From positions 1 through 54,263 of the forward strand of contig CAYWZA010000006.1 in the NCBI GenBank assembly GCA_964462785.1: a stretch of DNA of 54,263 nucleotides. Reading direction: 5' to 3'. Shown piece after piece: positions 23,793 to 31,765 of the stretch (positions within the stretch are counted from its first letter, which is position 1; each line of letters opens with the position of its first letter). A program made the translations under genes and the position numbers. Source of the stretch: JACQKA01 sp964462785. Lineage in GTDB: Bacteria; Patescibacteriota; Minisyncoccia; Phycocordibacterales; UBA2100. Under the pieces are notes generated by a model. The model saw only the letters and a list, made by a program, of their open reading frames with translations. It had not been told where the DNA came from and did no database searches.

Positions 23793-25230
23793 TCTGTTTG
23801 AGTCGCTGTCGAATGATCGCACTGTGCGACGTGCGGTTACGATGCAGAGCCATCTGCTCTTTTTCCACTTCTATTTCGCACACTATGTAAAATACGCGAC
23901 TGCACCATTCCAGCGAGAAATGTTCCACCTCACCGAGCGGCAGGATATTAAGAACCTATTTGTTGTTGCGTTTCGTGGCTCTGCAAAATCAACGATCTTC
24001 ACCATGTCGTATCCGCTGTGGGCCATACTCGGCGAGCAGCATATAAAGTTCGTGCTGATTGTGTCTCAGACACAGGCGCAAGCCAAGCAACACATGATGA
24101 ATTTGCGACGGGAATTGGAGAGTAACGTATTACTCAAAAGCGACCTCGGGCCATTCCAAGAAGAAAGCACTGAGTGGGGTTCATCGTCGCTAGTATTTTC
24201 AAACCTCAATGCGCGTATTACTACGGTGTCTTCAGAGCAAAGCATTCGCGGACTTAGGCACAACCAGCATCGACCCGATCTCATTATCGGTGACGACTTG
24301 GAAGATATCGCTTCAACGAAAACACGTGAGGGGCGCAACAAAACATATCAGTGGCTCACGGGTGAAGTCATCCCTGCGGGAGACCGTAGCACCCGACTCA
24401 TTATCGTTGGTAACTTGCTCCACGAAGATTCACTTCTGATGCGTCTCAATGTTGATATTGACGATGGTCGGATTGACGGAGTTTTCAAGTCGTACCCGCT
24501 CATCCAGGGCGAGACGATTCTGTGGCCCGGGAAGTATCCGTCCATGAAAGAGGTCGAGGAAGAAAAACGAAAGTCGGGCAACATATATGCGTGGCAACGC
24601 GAGTATCTTTTGAATATTGTTCCAGATGAGGAGCAAGTAATTCATCGTGAGTGGATTCAGTATTATGATGCACTACCGGTAAATCTTGTTGACGAGTACG
24701 GATACACGCGACACATGGGTATTCGCGTTGGTGTTGATCTCGCTATTTCAAAAAGCTCAAGTGCCGACTTCACCGCAATGGTGCAAGGATGGTTGCTCAA
24801 CGATGACAGAGACACTCTCATCTATATTCTGCCACAGGTTATTAACCGAAAAATGTCGTTCCCTGAGACGGTTGAGCTATGTAAAACCTTGTACGCTTCA
24901 CACAAAGACGCGGAGGGCAGGCATCCCGAATTCATGATCGAAGATGTCGCGTATCAAAAAGCGTTACCACAGCAGCTTGAAAACGAGGGTGTCTACGGTG
25001 TGAAAGCCGTGCGCCCGGGAAATCACGACAAGCGAAGCAGGCTCGCGCTCACCGCGTATATGATCAAAAGCGGCAAGGTGCTGTTCCCACGGACAGGGTG
25101 CGAGGAAATCATCTCACAAATCGTTCACTTTGGTGTGGAGAAACACGACGATCTCGCCGATGCCTTTTCAATTCTCGTGTTGAGTGTTATTGAGGATCCA
25201 CCAAGTATTCCACGAGTGATTTGTATCTGA
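23770..25230 (+). CDS. Phage terminase large subunit
   Basis: 486 residues, near full length. The ATPase has Walker A FRGSAKST (68-75) and Walker B LIIGDDLED (D175, D176, E178). The C-terminal RNase H-like nuclease has GVDLA (Asp323) and HDDLADAFS. It pumps DNA into a procapsid and cuts it. Both catalytic centres look intact, which argues against simple decay of the module. It overlaps the small terminase by 23 nt. Confidence 0.92.
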   Translation: MENLIHDNLFESLSNDRTVRRAVTMQSHLLFFHFYFAHYVKYATAPFQREMFHLTERQDIKNLFVVAFRGSAKSTIFTMSYPLWAILGEQHIKFVLIVSQTQAQAKQHMMNLRRELESNVLLKSDLGPFQEESTEWGSSSLVFSNLNARITTVSSEQSIRGLRHNQHRPDLIIGDDLEDIASTKTREGRNKTYQWLTGEVIPAGDRSTRLIIVGNLLHEDSLLMRLNVDIDDGRIDGVFKSYPLIQGETILWPGKYPSMKEVEEEKRKSGNIYAWQREYLLNIVPDEEQVIHREWIQYYDALPVNLVDEYGYTRHMGIRVGVDLAISKSSSADFTAMVQGWLLNDDRDTLIYILPQVINRKMSFPETVELCKTLYASHKDAEGRHPEFMIEDVAYQKALPQQLENEGVYGVKAVRPGNHDKRSRLALTAYMIKSGKVLFPRTGCEEIISQIVHFGVEKHDDLADAFSILVLSVIEDPPSIPRVICI

Positions 25231-25297
25231 AGCCAATAACTATCGACTGATGCCATTCCTGACTTACAATTAGGGGGTTGCCAACAGTCAGAATCGA

Positions 25298-25909
25298 CTA
25301 CTTTTCAGCGTTTTGAATGATGTCGAGATTGCAACTGTGGTGTTCTTCGCACCATGCTTGGCATTTCTTCGCGACTTTTTCGTCCCGATAACGTAGACCG
25401 CACGCGGGGCAAGTAAATAATTTGTCCGAATTCATCGACTTGTCTTTTGCCATAGTTTTCCAGAAAATATGTAGCGCCTCTCTTTGCGACTCCTGTAAAT
25501 GAACAGTGGGGCGTTTTGATTTGATAAGATCTTCGGCCTCTTGCGGCGATTTGCCTTGGAAGATGAGGTATGCGGCTACGAGCGTCGCAGCTCTCCCATG
25601 ACCGTGTTTGCAGTGAATGTACACCTTCTTGTTTCTCTTCACTAGCGAGTCTATAGCTTCCGCCCCCACGCCAAGCTGATCTTGTGTCGGCGGCGTGTGA
25701 TCTGGCGTCGGTAGCCACACATACGCCTCGACTCCAAATGGTTGGTCAAGGCGGATATCCTCAAGGGAAATGTCTGCGGTCACCCCCTCTTTCTTGAGCA
25801 CTTCGGCAATTCCCATCACACAGCACTGATTAGAGCCGATGTATATGTTGTCAGTGATTTGATTGTAATCGAGCGGGCCGCCGGATGTATGTGAATGTGT
25901 TTCAATCAT
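25298..25909 (-). CDS. Dual-specificity phosphatase with C-terminal Cys zinc finger
   Basis: 203 residues. The catalytic P-loop HCKHGHGR (C100, R106) is in a tyrosine/dual-specificity phosphatase domain (~10-155). The last ~40 residues form a CPACGLRYRDE...KCQAWC...SCNLDI finger, which recurs as a separate protein at 36742-36918. It is the last gene of the ArsR operon and overlaps the preceding gene by 4 nt. It may dephosphorylate proteins or small phosphates under metal control; the substrate is unknown. Confidence 0.88.
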   Translation of the reverse strand: MIETHSHTSGGPLDYNQITDNIYIGSNQCCVMGIAEVLKKEGVTADISLEDIRLDQPFGVEAYVWLPTPDHTPPTQDQLGVGAEAIDSLVKRNKKVYIHCKHGHGRAATLVAAYLIFQGKSPQEAEDLIKSKRPTVHLQESQREALHIFWKTMAKDKSMNSDKLFTCPACGLRYRDEKVAKKCQAWCEEHHSCNLDIIQNAEK

Positions 25910-26280
25910 AGTTTTGTTTCTTGCATTTTACCAGTCACCAAAGTAATGATATCCGTGATTGTTTTTGTTTTGTTCATCTCTTCGGCCGTAATCAATTCTG
26001 ACAGAGCTCCAGCTCGTTCCACAAATACAGCCGGTAAAGCGACACTCTTTTTACCCGGATATTTAGATGCGAATTCATCACGATGAAGGAATATTTTCTC
26101 TTGCGGTAACGATGCGAGAAAATTACTCCACTCCTCCTTTGGAGTAAGCACACCGTAGGTGATCTTACACAAATTGCACTCTTGCGTTTGCGGAGCGACA
26201 ATCTTTTTCACAATATCGCTTGCGACTGCGAAAAGAGTTGAATCTGCGTTGTATACGAATATTAATTTTACGGTGTTCAT
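25906..26280 (-). CDS. Conserved hypothetical with CxxC (thioredoxin-like?)
   Basis: 124 residues: VKLIFVYNADSTLFA, CNLCKITYG, FLHRDEFASKYP and LPAVFVER. The CxxC and alternating strand/helix pattern suggest a thioredoxin-like or metal-binding fold, but I do not know its function. It is SD-less and embedded in the operon. Confidence 0.7.
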   Translation of the reverse strand: MNTVKLIFVYNADSTLFAVASDIVKKIVAPQTQECNLCKITYGVLTPKEEWSNFLASLPQEKIFLHRDEFASKYPGKKSVALPAVFVERAGALSELITAEEMNKTKTITDIITLVTGKMQETKL

Positions 26281-26305
26281 GTTTTTTTGGATAGTTATTA
26301 ATGCC

Positions 26306-26938
26306 TTACGGTTCGCGCTGTATCCCATACTGAAACAAAACGATTGAGGCTAGCATTACCGCGCCTGCCACGGCAGCGATCTGATACCAAAACGGGAGCG
26401 TTCCTGCGTATGCAAAATAAAACCCGAATGGAGTTACGCCAATTACGGTAGCAAGAATATACAGTCTCCATGGCATTGTGGTAAAAAGTCCTAGGGCATA
26501 ACTCAAAATATCGATTGACACCAGCATGCGCAGCAATATGACTGTGCCGAACAAATTGTGCTTGGGTATTCGCCGTTCGACTACTCGCGCCCTCTCAAGG
26601 CCTATGAGCTTTTCAACAACACGAATGCCGAAGACGCGCCCGATGCCGAAAGCGATCCCTGAACCCAATGTCCAACCCGTAATGCTCATCAGCGCTGTTG
26701 GAATAGGGCCCCATACCACCGCACCTATTGGTATGAGAAAGACAAGATCGAGAGGAATGACGAATACGACGAAAACCGCAGTGAGTGCGATGAAACCGAT
26801 GGCCCCGACGATTCCTCCGGCGTACACAAGATCAGCGAGCCACGTTTGGTAAGTGTGTGCGAGATACGAAACTCCCACAAAAATAGCGGCGAGCACGCCG
26901 AGGGTCGCAGTCTGCTTTATTAAGATGTTTCTTTGCAT
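26306..26938 (-). CDS. TVP38/TMEM64 (VTT-domain) membrane protein
   Basis: 210 residues, about six membrane segments. The VTT-type core includes VIPLDLVFLIPIGAVVWG, GSGIAFGIGR and RMLVSIDILSYALGL. Relatives are DedA-like proteins tied to lipid scrambling and metal or bile resistance. It lies in the operon with 25-27 nt gaps. Confidence 0.85.
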   Translation of the reverse strand: MQRNILIKQTATLGVLAAIFVGVSYLAHTYQTWLADLVYAGGIVGAIGFIALTAVFVVFVIPLDLVFLIPIGAVVWGPIPTALMSITGWTLGSGIAFGIGRVFGIRVVEKLIGLERARVVERRIPKHNLFGTVILLRMLVSIDILSYALGLFTTMPWRLYILATVIGVTPFGFYFAYAGTLPFWYQIAAVAGAVMLASIVLFQYGIQREP

Positions 26939-26965
26939 AGTTGAAAGCGATGTTGGCGCAATTAT

Positions 26966-27577
26966 TCAGAGAATGAGAAAACATTCGGCATTCGTGCACG
27001 AAGTGTGCTCATGTCTATTTTTCTTCAACACGCGCTCATATTGATCAAGTGCAGCGACCGCTTCATCGGGTGTCTCTACAATAGTGATGACCGCGAGTTC
27101 CTCTGGCCGAATGAACATGTGCTCCTTAAAATCAGCGATGAGATGGTGCCAGAAGTTCCCATAGAGAATGAGCGGTTTATGGTGGCCGAAATAGAGACGC
27201 GCAACGCCCCACACCATTCCGAATTCCGAGATAGTTCCTGTGCCGCCGTTGAACACGATATAAGCATCAGAGAGTTCCATGAGTTTCTTCGTGCGCAGGA
27301 CGTAGTTGGCCTCTTCGAAGGTTTCGTCTGCATTATGTGTCGCATATTCACCTTTAAAATTCGTTGCAAGTGCCGGACGATAATATACGGCCGTCGTCGC
27401 GCCGCCTACCGATTTCGCGCCTTGTGTCGCAGCAAGCATAACACCGGGACCGCCGCCATTCACGACTCGTCGCCCACTTTTTGCAACCACAGCCGCCGCC
27501 CTGTACGCACCATCGATGTGCGGGTCTCCCTTCTCTCCGCATGCACAACCGAAAAATGAGACCGACTTTATTTCCAT
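26966..27577 (-). CDS. LOG-family (lysine-decarboxylase-like) nucleotide-binding protein
   Basis: 203 residues. GGGPGVMLAATQGA and FNGGTGTISEFGMVW correspond to the GGGxxGxMG and PGGxGTxxE motifs of the Rossmann-fold LOG family. Family members hydrolyse nucleoside monophosphates (cytokinin-type) or bind nucleotides. The C-terminus has HEHTSCTNAEC, a possible metal site. The start lies 2 nt after the hydrolase stop. Confidence 0.85.
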   Translation of the reverse strand: MEIKSVSFFGCACGEKGDPHIDGAYRAAAVVAKSGRRVVNGGGPGVMLAATQGAKSVGGATTAVYYRPALATNFKGEYATHNADETFEEANYVLRTKKLMELSDAYIVFNGGTGTISEFGMVWGVARLYFGHHKPLILYGNFWHHLIADFKEHMFIRPEELAVITIVETPDEAVAALDQYERVLKKNRHEHTSCTNAECFLIL

Positions 27578-27579
27578 AC

Positions 27580-28353
27580 TTACGAATGAGCTACGATCCA
27601 TTTTCCGATTGCCTCAACAGCTTCCATGGCATGCGTACCGATCAAAATCCCCGGGTGTGTTGCGCCCTTAATTTCTATGACTTCCTTGCCATAGTAATCA
27701 GCCATTGCCTTGGAAGTCCTGATTCCTATGCCGAATGGCACCGACTCGCCAAGCTCTCCTCCGACGAACAGTACGGGCATGGGGAGTTTATCCTTGGGTA
27801 TCGAGATGCCGAGCTTTCGCTCGCTCCGCGCTACTCCCGATTCCATGCCGAGCATGTCTTTCATCCTCATCAATATTTCTTGAGGTATGTCTGGAAGTGC
27901 TTTCATTATCTGCATCGGATCAGAGGGCATTCCGGCATCCATGGCGGAATACTTTGCAGGGTAGTCCTTCTTCTCGCCGCCGCCCTGAACTTCTTTCGTG
28001 GGACTCGGATCGATGGCCACAACCGCTTTTGCGCCATGCTTTGCCCCATACATGAGCGCGATAAGCCCGCCCATCGAATGACCGATTATGACGGGATCTT
28101 TAAGATTATTCTCGGTGACTGTTTGGTGAACATCGACAACATAATCGTTCATGGTCGCGCCCTCAACCGAGCCCTCGCTCTTACCGTGTCCGCGAAGATC
28201 GAGAGCGTATACATTCCAGCCATTTTTAGACAGGAACTCAATATAGCCCATCCACATCGCTGATGAACCGAATGACCCATGTACGAGAACTAGAGGCGCT
28301 TTGTTTCCATTGTCTTTTTGAGTGCTCACTGATACTGATACGAATTGCTTCAT
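27580..28353 (-). CDS. Alpha/beta hydrolase
   Basis: 257 residues. LVHGSFGSSAMW (oxyanion hole), ALDLRGHGKSEG, nucleophile elbow GHSMGG and a late GATHPG with the presumed catalytic His. It is a cytoplasmic esterase- or hydrolase-type enzyme with unknown substrate. It is the second hydrolase fold in this operon. Confidence 0.9.
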   Translation of the reverse strand: MKQFVSVSVSTQKDNGNKAPLVLVHGSFGSSAMWMGYIEFLSKNGWNVYALDLRGHGKSEGSVEGATMNDYVVDVHQTVTENNLKDPVIIGHSMGGLIALMYGAKHGAKAVVAIDPSPTKEVQGGGEKKDYPAKYSAMDAGMPSDPMQIMKALPDIPQEILMRMKDMLGMESGVARSERKLGISIPKDKLPMPVLFVGGELGESVPFGIGIRTSKAMADYYGKEVIEIKGATHPGILIGTHAMEAVEAIGKWIVAHS

Positions 28354-28375
28354 GATACAGACATTACTTTTGCTG

Positions 28376-28570
28376 TTAAATAATTTTAAGGAGGTAACTC
28401 GCGATAATCATACATATCCCGACGACTCCGATTCCTTGCTCAAGACGCATGGCGGACACTACTCTGCGACTAATCTTTTCGTCGCGTAGCACGCGTCGGT
28501 GCACGCTCAAGGCCGCGATACCAATGAGTATCGTGCCGAGAGCATCGAAGGTCGATGTCAGTAGGTGCAT
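28376..28570 (-). CDS. Small two-span membrane protein
   Basis: 64 residues with hydrophobic helices at ~9-24 and ~45-62 separated by a basic loop (HRRVLRDEKISRR). It lies 22 nt before the hydrolase. No family recognised. Confidence 0.6.
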   Translation of the reverse strand: MHLLTSTFDALGTILIGIAALSVHRRVLRDEKISRRVVSAMRLEQGIGVVGICMIIASYLLKII

Positions 28571-28587
28571 AGTATTTTGAAAAGAGT

Positions 28588-28631
28588 CGAGATGCCTTGT
28601 GATAGAGATGTTCCATCACAAGGACGTCTCG
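28588..28631 (-). promoter_or_regulatory. Intra-operon hairpin after the metallothionein-like gene
   Basis: CGAGA..CCTTGTGAT...ATCACAAGG..TCTCG forms a strong stem in the longest gap of the operon (74 nt). A short TTTT follows on the minus strand. It may reduce expression of the six distal genes or stabilise the upstream message. Confidence 0.5.
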
Positions 28632-28644
28632 CCACGTACTTATT

Positions 28645-28803
28645 CTACATCGCGCAGGTGCCGCCGTCTGCATGCTTGGAACCGCAGTGAGCGCACACCT
28701 TCGTTCCATCTTCCTGTTTCATATCCGCGGGATGGTTGTGTTCCTTATGCGCTTCGCACGGGCATGAGCATGCCATGCATCCTTTTACATCTGTTTTGTC
28801 CAT
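28645..28803 (-). CDS. Metallothionein-like Cys/His peptide
   Basis: 52 residues, missed by length-filtered gene calling. It has seven Cys (9, 12, 14, 16, 37, 40, 50) and five His (19, 22, 24, 39, 44), including GCMACSCPCEAHKEHNH and CAHCGSKH. No signal peptide. The density and CxC/CxxC spacing suggest cytoplasmic binding of Cu, Zn, Cd or Hg. It lies 36 nt after the preceding gene of an ArsR-headed operon, which supports a metal role. It does not match the classical SmtA pattern exactly. Confidence 0.75.
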   Translation of the reverse strand: MDKTDVKGCMACSCPCEAHKEHNHPADMKQEDGTKVCAHCGSKHADGGTCAM

Positions 28804-28839
28804 ATGCTCTGATGATCTTACGCTTAATAATATCGACCT

Positions 28840-29205
28840 TCACTTTCCTTCGCGTATTAATTTTGCCAAACGAATTGGCATCATAAACAAGAGGAAAGCA
28901 ATAGAGAGTAGAACGAGAAAGATGCCGTCGAGGATTTTACCCACACCCACAAGCTTGAGCCGCAGCAATTCGGAGGGGTAATTCTGAATCTGCACAAGTT
29001 GTTGATTGAGATCCGATCCTGTTGGTGCCGCTTCGCGCTCGACTTTGGCGAGCGAGAAGTAGGAACTCTGAAGTGCATGGAATTTCGCCTCCTCCACCGA
29101 TACCTGCGAGTGCATCGCAGTTCCTTGCCACGCGAACGATATGGCTGTAATGACAAGAACAGCGAGTACTAATAATGGGACCATCATTTGTTTCATATTT
29201 TGCAT
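28840..29205 (-). CDS. Two-span membrane protein of the ArsR operon
   Basis: 121 residues. An N-terminal helix (~8-26), an extracytoplasmic ~55-residue domain (SVEEAKFHALQSSYFSLAKVE) and a second helix (~88-108) with a basic end. No family recognised; operon context only. Confidence 0.65.
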   Translation of the reverse strand: MQNMKQMMVPLLVLAVLVITAISFAWQGTAMHSQVSVEEAKFHALQSSYFSLAKVEREAAPTGSDLNQQLVQIQNYPSELLRLKLVGVGKILDGIFLVLLSIAFLLFMMPIRLAKLIREGK

Positions 29206-29242
29206 ATTGTTTTATTAATTAATTGAATAAAGCTGATAATTA

Positions 29243-30223
29243 TTAGCCGTTTTGTACCGGCATGGGCGGCAGACTATGGTATTCGCACAGTTCGCCGTGA
29301 ATCTTGTGGTCGCCATATGCGGTCGTCGCGGCGACAGCACCGAGTGCGGCGGCGGTGATGTCCTGCTTGAATGCGCCGAAGTGGTTCACAGTGTCGCCAG
29401 CCGCAAACACCCCGTCAACATTCGTTTTCATCATGTTATCGACCTTTATATATCCTCGCTCGTCGAGCTCGACACCGAGCGACTGTGCGAGAGACACGTT
29501 TGGAAGCGCGCCGACCTCTACAAATAGTCCTCGTACAGTTAGTTCGGGAGTCCCGTTGAATGGTTTTGAGAGAACAATTTTTTCAAGTTTATCCGTACCG
29601 ATCAATTCCTTTACTTCAGCCTCGGCAATAATTTCAATCTTATCTCCCAGCTTTTTCAACTGCTCAAGATTGATGGCTTCTGCAGTTACTTCCTTGCCGC
29701 GGATAATGAGATATATTTTCTTTGCATACTCTGCGGCGAGATTCGCACCCTTTACTGATGCATCACCGCCTCCGACAATCGCTATCGTCTCGCCACTGTA
29801 CACGGGGCCGTCGCACGTCACGCAGTAGTGAACTCCTTTCCCAGTCAACTCCTTCTCGTTGGGCAATCCCAAGCGTCTGCGTTCGGTGCCGACGGCAAAG
29901 AGGAGCGTATTGCCATTGAACTCTGTATCTTTGGTGTGAACGGTAAAACAGTGCTTACTGTTGTTCCTCTCAACTTTCTCAACTTTCTGATTTTTCACTT
30001 CAACGCCGAGCGCGACAGCCTGTTCTTTGATGAGCGAAGCGAGCGCAAATCCATCAATGGGTTTGACGCCGGGGTAATTCTCGATGTTTCCTGCGCTCGC
30101 GGTCTCACCGCCAAATACTTCGCCGACGACGAGCACTTTCATGCGATACCTGCTCGCATATACGGCAGCCGAAAGTCCTGCAACACCGGAACCAATAATG
30201 ATGAGATCGTAGTGTGTTTCCAT
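29243..30223 (-). CDS. Thioredoxin reductase-like flavoprotein
   Basis: 326 residues. FAD motif IIIGSGVAGLSAA (8-20), redox pair C134-VT-C137 followed by DGP, NADPH motif IVGGGDASVKGANLA and a C-terminal FAAGDTV. It reduces a thioredoxin- or glutaredoxin-like partner with NADPH. With the glutaredoxin, TlpA and CcdA in the same operon it can supply electrons for a thiol relay. I chose ATG 30223 (METHYDLIIIG) over an upstream in-frame start. Confidence 0.93.
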   Translation of the reverse strand: METHYDLIIIGSGVAGLSAAVYASRYRMKVLVVGEVFGGETASAGNIENYPGVKPIDGFALASLIKEQAVALGVEVKNQKVEKVERNNSKHCFTVHTKDTEFNGNTLLFAVGTERRRLGLPNEKELTGKGVHYCVTCDGPVYSGETIAIVGGGDASVKGANLAAEYAKKIYLIIRGKEVTAEAINLEQLKKLGDKIEIIAEAEVKELIGTDKLEKIVLSKPFNGTPELTVRGLFVEVGALPNVSLAQSLGVELDERGYIKVDNMMKTNVDGVFAAGDTVNHFGAFKQDITAAALGAVAATTAYGDHKIHGELCEYHSLPPMPVQNG

Positions 30224-30227
30224 GGTG

Positions 30228-30674
30228 TTATCGAGATGAATTTCGAGCAACCATGCCGCCAAGTATTGCGCCCCACATCATGTGAGAAATGGCGAAGACG
30301 ACTCCGTTCAGATTGAGCATCACCGGGTCGATAAACGGAAGGGCGACAAACCACATCACGAAGAAGATCATGAGCGCATACAGTGCGCCGACGATAGCTC
30401 CTACCGTGGGGCTTGAAAGAAACCGACCCAAAAGTGCGGCAAACGCAACTCCGAGCACGACGGAGTTCATCATGTGTCCCATCATGCCGAGAACGACGGG
30501 AATGAGCGAAAACCCCACTGGGATCGCGATAGTTTGCAAATTGCGCAAAATCGTCGCCGCTATGAAAATCGGAGCTGACCAAAATCCGACACCAAACAAA
30601 CCCTCGTACACCATCTCCATCATTGCCATGACAACACTTGCGACCAGTCCTGCGATAATTATTTTTTTATTCAT
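30228..30674 (-). CDS. Four-span membrane protein, paralogue of 37390-37854
   Basis: 148 residues with Gly/Met-rich helices. MMGHMMNSVVLGVAFAALLG and a final SHMMWGAILGG resemble the GHAIFGVILGVVYVLY region of the second membrane protein of this operon. Clustered Met and His facing the membrane could bind copper or silver, but this is speculative. Confidence 0.7.
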   Translation of the reverse strand: MNKKIIIAGLVASVVMAMMEMVYEGLFGVGFWSAPIFIAATILRNLQTIAIPVGFSLIPVVLGMMGHMMNSVVLGVAFAALLGRFLSSPTVGAIVGALYALMIFFVMWFVALPFIDPVMLNLNGVVFAISHMMWGAILGGMVARNSSR

Positions 30675-30709
30675 ATCTAATATTGGTTATCTAATAATTC
30701 TAACAGTTT

Positions 30710-31759
30710 TTAATTCTTCCTCAGAAGAATATCTCTGAGGAACACAAGAATATCTGCGCGTGCCTGCGGACTTTGCAGAAGCGCGACGCCATGGCCAAAC
30801 CCGGGGTATATTTTCTCTTCCTTCGGATCGTGAGCAGATGCGAAAATAAAGTCAGCATCTGTTTTTTCGCGATCGTCGGATGCGACGAGAATCGCGTGCG
30901 GGTTGAAGTTCGCGATATCGCGGCCTAAAAGAACACCGCGCGGACCCGTATTCGATGGAGAAAGAGAAACGACGGCAGAAATCTCAGGAATACTTCCAGA
31001 CGATACATACGCCACATTTGCTCCTACCGATGCGCCGATCATTGCAAATCGAACAGGATGTATACCCGATTGCGTCTTTAGAAACTGGATCGCGCCGCTC
31101 ACATCCTTCGGAAAATCATTAGTATCCACTGAACCATTTTTGCTCTCGCCAAAACCTCGAATATCGTAAGCAAGCACAGTGTAATCTTCCTTCAACAAAT
31201 CGGGAACGAACGAGTCAAAATCGTGACGATTCGAATTGTATTGGTGGACTAAAATAACAGCGGGCGCGGATGCGTTAGCCGATACCCATAAAGTTCCGCT
31301 TAGTTGATACCCGTCCGGCGCCACAAAAGATATCTGCTGGATACTACTCTCACGTGCATGTTCTGTAATTGCCGGTGCCCGCACTGATTGAGGTGTGCCC
31401 CAAATACCCGCAATCTTGCCAGCATATTCAACGACTCCATACAGAAATACGACATACCCAATTACAGAAACAATGAGTACGAGCGACACCGTGTTAATGA
31501 TTTCTGTGCGGCGTTTTTTAGCTTCATCAATCGTACAAATCCCTTTGCGCCGGAAATACATCCACAAGCTGATTCCCAAAAGGATCAATCCTGCAAATCT
31601 AAAAACCCATTTGTATGTGCCATAGAACGTGTCGGCAAGCGAAGCCGCGAAACTCACTGTACTGAGTCCCACCAAGACCAAAATGAGAGGGCTCAGGCAG
31701 CACAATGACGCGACGACAACCGGCAGCCAGGTGAGCTTTAGAATTTCTTTGGTTTTCAT
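30710..31759 (-). CDS. Fusion of a MerT-like membrane domain and an alpha/beta hydrolase
   Basis: 349 residues. Residues 1-~125 hold three or four membrane segments with a vicinal Cys pair in ASLCCLSPLILVLVGLS (C20, C21), as in MerT mercury transporters, and a further Cys in RRKGICTIDEA. Residues ~145-349 are a hydrolase with VILVHQYNSNRHD, YDIRGFGES, nucleophile elbow GASVGA and late GFGHGV. The combination suggests a membrane-tethered hydrolase linked to metal or organometal uptake. I know of no characterised protein of this architecture. Confidence 0.8.
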   Translation of the reverse strand: MKTKEILKLTWLPVVVASLCCLSPLILVLVGLSTVSFAASLADTFYGTYKWVFRFAGLILLGISLWMYFRRKGICTIDEAKKRRTEIINTVSLVLIVSVIGYVVFLYGVVEYAGKIAGIWGTPQSVRAPAITEHARESSIQQISFVAPDGYQLSGTLWVSANASAPAVILVHQYNSNRHDFDSFVPDLLKEDYTVLAYDIRGFGESKNGSVDTNDFPKDVSGAIQFLKTQSGIHPVRFAMIGASVGANVAYVSSGSIPEISAVVSLSPSNTGPRGVLLGRDIANFNPHAILVASDDREKTDADFIFASAHDPKEEKIYPGFGHGVALLQSPQARADILVFLRDILLRKN

Positions 31760-31765
31760 AGAGTG

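Larger units (their letters stand above)
20476..25230 (+). mobile_element. Phage-type packaging/methylation module without structural genes
   Basis: Five co-directional genes: winged-helix protein, ParB-like/methyltransferase, methyltransferase, small terminase, large terminase. The last three junctions overlap (41, 7 and 23 nt). No portal, protease, capsid, tail, lysis or integrase gene follows; a host-type gene on the other strand begins 68 nt later. It could be a prophage remnant or a satellite that borrows capsids. No flanking direct repeat was found by eye. Confidence 0.6.

Noticed and set aside
27481..28263. 260-residue plus-strand ORF opposite the hydrolase and LOG genes
   Set aside because: It is antisense to two well-supported genes, has Cys/His/Arg-rich shadow composition and no domain.
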